From Desulfofundulus australicus DSM 11792 (lineage in GTDB: Bacteria > Bacillota > Desulfotomaculia > Desulfotomaculales > Desulfovirgulaceae), in assembly GCF_900129285.1 (NCBI RefSeq), contig NZ_FQUW01000007.1, positions 80,765 to 144,764 of the forward strand: a stretch of DNA of 64,000 bases. The letters run 5' to 3'. Position 1 is the first letter of the stretch; each line of letters begins with the position of its first letter. Below, one piece after another: positions 62,147 through 64,000 of this stretch. The notes beneath the pieces are model-generated. The model did not search any database, was not told the origin of the DNA, and saw nothing but the letters and a program-made list of their open reading frames with translations. A program made the position numbers and the translations under genes.

Positions 62147-62482
62147 TTTTTTCCTGCCCTTTTCGCTTAATATCTCCTTCTAAAAACTGGGGATCACTCA
62201 GGGTCCCCACCGTTAATGGTCAACCGGGCTCCAGCCATTTCATAACGCCGGGCCACATAGCTGGAGTCCTTGCACCTACCAAGTAATTCAATCAGACCTT
62301 TAACGAAAACGAAAAGAAGGACTGCACCCACTATTTGGCGAATATTTAACACGAAAATAACCCAACCAAACGATCTTCATCAAGTAAATAAGCCTGCCAG
62401 GTAGGGCGTAAAAAGGCAATAATAAACTAGCAGATGCATGAACCTACATCAGCCAGGTTAATCCTTCTTGAGGGTGTAACTG
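62147..62482. other. Non-coding or poorly coding stretch between IS remnants
   Basis: These 336 bp hold only one doubtful small frame (62194-62352). The rest is mixed, AT-rich sequence between the DDE transposase remnant and the end of the IS110 element. Confidence 0.6.
62194..62352 (-). CDS. Possible small membrane protein, 52 aa
   Basis: A GTG-started frame with a hydrophobic helix (IVGAVLLFVFVKGLIELL, about 7-24), a polar middle (GRCKDSSYVARRYEMAG) and a clean stop. The ribosome-binding site is weak (GGTTGGG). The amino-acid make-up looks protein-like rather than random, but I recognise no family and it could be a remnant of a longer gene. Confidence 0.3.
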   Translation of the reverse strand: MLNIRQIVGAVLLFVFVKGLIELLGRCKDSSYVARRYEMAGARLTINGGDPE

Positions 62483-63729
62483 TTAACCGACCTGGGCGAC
62501 TTCCCTTACCTCGAGCCCCAGCTTCCGGGCCTCAGCAATAATTTTTTTGATCCGAAATCTTTCTTGTTTTTGTTTGGCTTTCTCAAATGCAGTTTCGTCG
62601 TAGTCTGTACCGTTTTTTAATAAGTTGTAAATAATCACCAGAAGCTTTCTGGCCAGAGCGATAAGGGCTTTCTTGGCTCCGCGGCGTTGCTTGACCTTCC
62701 AGTACCAGGACGATAAATAGCTGTCGCGTACCCGGGTGATGGACCAGGCAACTTCGCAAAGAATCCGCTTTAGATAGGTGTTGCCTTGGGTGGTACGAGT
62801 GGACTTTTTTTTCCTGCACTTTCATTATTGCCGGGGCTTAAGCCCGCCCAGGAACAGACATGTTCCGCAGTTTTAAAGCGGCTCATATCGATGCCGATTT
62901 CCGCCAGAATAGCGGCGGCAGCGGTTTTGTCAATACCCGGGATACCGTCCAGTTGCTCCAGTTGTCTTTGGTATTGATTAAGCTTTTCCTCCAGCTTTTG
63001 TTCTACCTGGCGAAGATGCTCGTAGTGCTGATCCAGCCAGCCCAGCAAAAGTTTGAGGAACTCCCTTTGGTGAACATCCATTTTACCATTGACAACCTGC
63101 TTGATTTCCGGGAGCTTGCACTTGGCACGACCCTTTACCAAAGTCTCTACTTCCCGGGCGGTTATCTTCCCGTAACGGCAAAGGTGATCCATAATCGCCC
63201 GGCCTGATACCCCGAAGATATCGGTGAGAAAGGTGGAGAGCTTGAAACCGCAGCTTTGTAAGTGCTTTTCGATGCGGTTCTTTTGCGAGGCAATCTCTTC
63301 GATAATACTTTTGCGGTACCGGGTTAGATTACGGAGTTCCCGGATAGGTTTGGAGGGAATAAAACTTCCTTCCAACAATCCGGCGCGTAAGAGGTTGGCT
63401 ATCCATTCAGCGTCCTTCATATCGGTCTTCTTACCGGGAACGTTTTTCATGTGCCGGGCGTTGGCTACAATCAAAACCATACTGCCATCAAAGGCTTCTT
63501 CCAGGACGTTATATACAGGCTGCCAATAAATCCCGGTGCTTTCCATGGCCACATGGCGGCAGTTCTCCGCTTCCAGCCAGGCTTTCAGTTCATCAAGTCC
63601 GGCAAGAAGGGTGGAAAAGGTACGAATGGTTTTTGTCGGTTCCTCGCCAATATTGCCTTTTAATAGGCAGGCAACCACAGTATCTTTATGGACGTCCAGA
63701 CCACAACAGGTTTCTAAAATGTCTTGCAT
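62483..63729 (-). CDS. IS110-family transposase with an A7 frameshift
   Basis: Frame one (63729 to 62770) gives the DEDD RuvC-like domain (CGLDVHKDTVVACLL, AMESTGIYWQPV, KTDMKDAEWIANLL) and the start of the Tnp_20 domain (LDGIPGIDKTAAAAILAEIG, SWAGLSPGNNESAGKK with the conserved serine). At an A7 run (62809-62815) the frame is lost. A -1 shift gives KKKSTRTTQGNTYLKRILCE and continues to a stop at 62483, for about 415 residues, the family length. AGGAGG precedes the ATG by 6 nt. It may be inactive or use slippage. Confidence 0.9.
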
Positions 63730-63734
63730 GAGCT

Positions 63735-63980
63735 TCCTCCTGCTTCATTGGATTTCAGGGATGATTGCCCGAGAAAGAAAGAAGTTTAACACCCGTGCTG
63801 TTCCCAGGTCCTTAAGAACGAGGGGCGACAATTGGCTGTGCTCAAAGGCAATCAGGTTAGGTTAGCACTCGAGGTTATACCATCAAAATGTACTCAACCT
63901 TTGTCCCTGATAATTCCAATGTAGCAGAAAATCAGGCTGTTGTAATCACTTCTTTCTATTTTCATGATTGGTTGTGCCTT
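63735..63980 (-). ncRNA. Candidate bridge-RNA region of the IS110 element
   Basis: IS110-group elements carry a non-coding stretch upstream of the transposase that yields the bridge RNA pairing target and donor DNA. Here about 250 bp lie upstream without a gene, with local stems (TGCT...AGCA around 63815-63850, CCTGGGAACAG region near 63805). The element's left end was not located, so the boundaries are a guess from position. Confidence 0.4.
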
Positions 63981-64000
63981 CAAGGCATGGCCGGTTAGCA

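Noticed and set aside
62474..62490. GTAACTGTTAACC near the IS110 stop as another IS66-type end
   Set aside because: Only the first nine bases match the MITE end, with no partner repeat or target duplication found.

Overview
The window is from an anaerobic, spore-forming, probably thermophilic Firmicute of the Desulfotomaculum/Pelotomaculum (Peptococcaceae) type. This rests on the gene order (dnaG-sigA, ppdK-PPDK regulator-ccpN-glyS-glyQ-recO, era-cdd-dgkA-ybeY-pgpH-phoH-yqfD-yqfC), sporulation genes (ytrHI, cwlD, yqfCD), a glycine T-box, minimal TatA/TatC, selenium genes and syntroph-like acyl-CoA metabolism. Nearly all genes up to about 40 kb and from 45.5 to 56 kb read on the minus strand.

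Layout. 1-2 kb: end of a lipid-sugar glycosyltransferase, RNase P RNA with promoter and terminator, a small coiled-coil protein, and copy A of a palindromic repeat. 2-5 kb: tatA, tatC and a Tat-exported 4Fe-4S protein with its cytochrome b partner, behind a CsoR-like operator. 5-10.3 kb: ytrHI, then an osmolyte operon (lysine 2,3-aminomutase, beta-lysine acetyltransferase, amino-acid ABC importer). 10.5-12.4 kb: trmK and a NIF3-like gene. 12.6-23.5 kb: a catabolic island (TAXI TRAP importer, biotin carrier, EtfAB, carboxyltransferase, glutaryl-CoA dehydrogenase-like enzyme, IclR regulator, CoA-transferase), best read as glutarate or dicarboxylate use. 23.7-24.2 kb: tRNA-Val, tRNA-Glu and a CAT tRNA. 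24-40 kb: sigA, dnaG, dgt, a flavoprotein, thpR, HD-GYP, repeat copy B, ppdK and its regulators, glyQS with T-box, and recO. 40-44.8 kb (plus strand): cwlD, a second amidase, an L,D-transpeptidase, the lipid II flippase Amj, an F420-ligase-like protein and pyruvoyl arginine decarboxylase. 45-48 kb: ubiX, mgtE, corA. 48.4-56 kb: the era to yqfC operon, interrupted by an IS66-type MITE. 56.2-57.9 kb: selD, itself a selenoprotein read through an in-frame UGA, and yedF. 57.9-64 kb: an insertion-sequence graveyard with two AT-rich foreign genes, decayed IS1182, IS21 and DDE-transposase pieces, and an IS110 element with an A7 frameshift site and a likely bridge-RNA region.

Most notable points: a 485-bp MITE with GTAA ends and an exact 8-bp target duplication; three genes with good Shine-Dalgarno sites followed by AUC or AUU instead of a normal start codon (strongest for amj); the selenocysteine codon of selD; a two-copy palindromic repeat; an electron-transfer subunit pair with no catalytic subunit next to tatAC; and the overlap of an F420-ligase-like gene with arginine decarboxylase. 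I found no CRISPR array and no complete prophage. All functional calls come from reading the sequence; no search was run.
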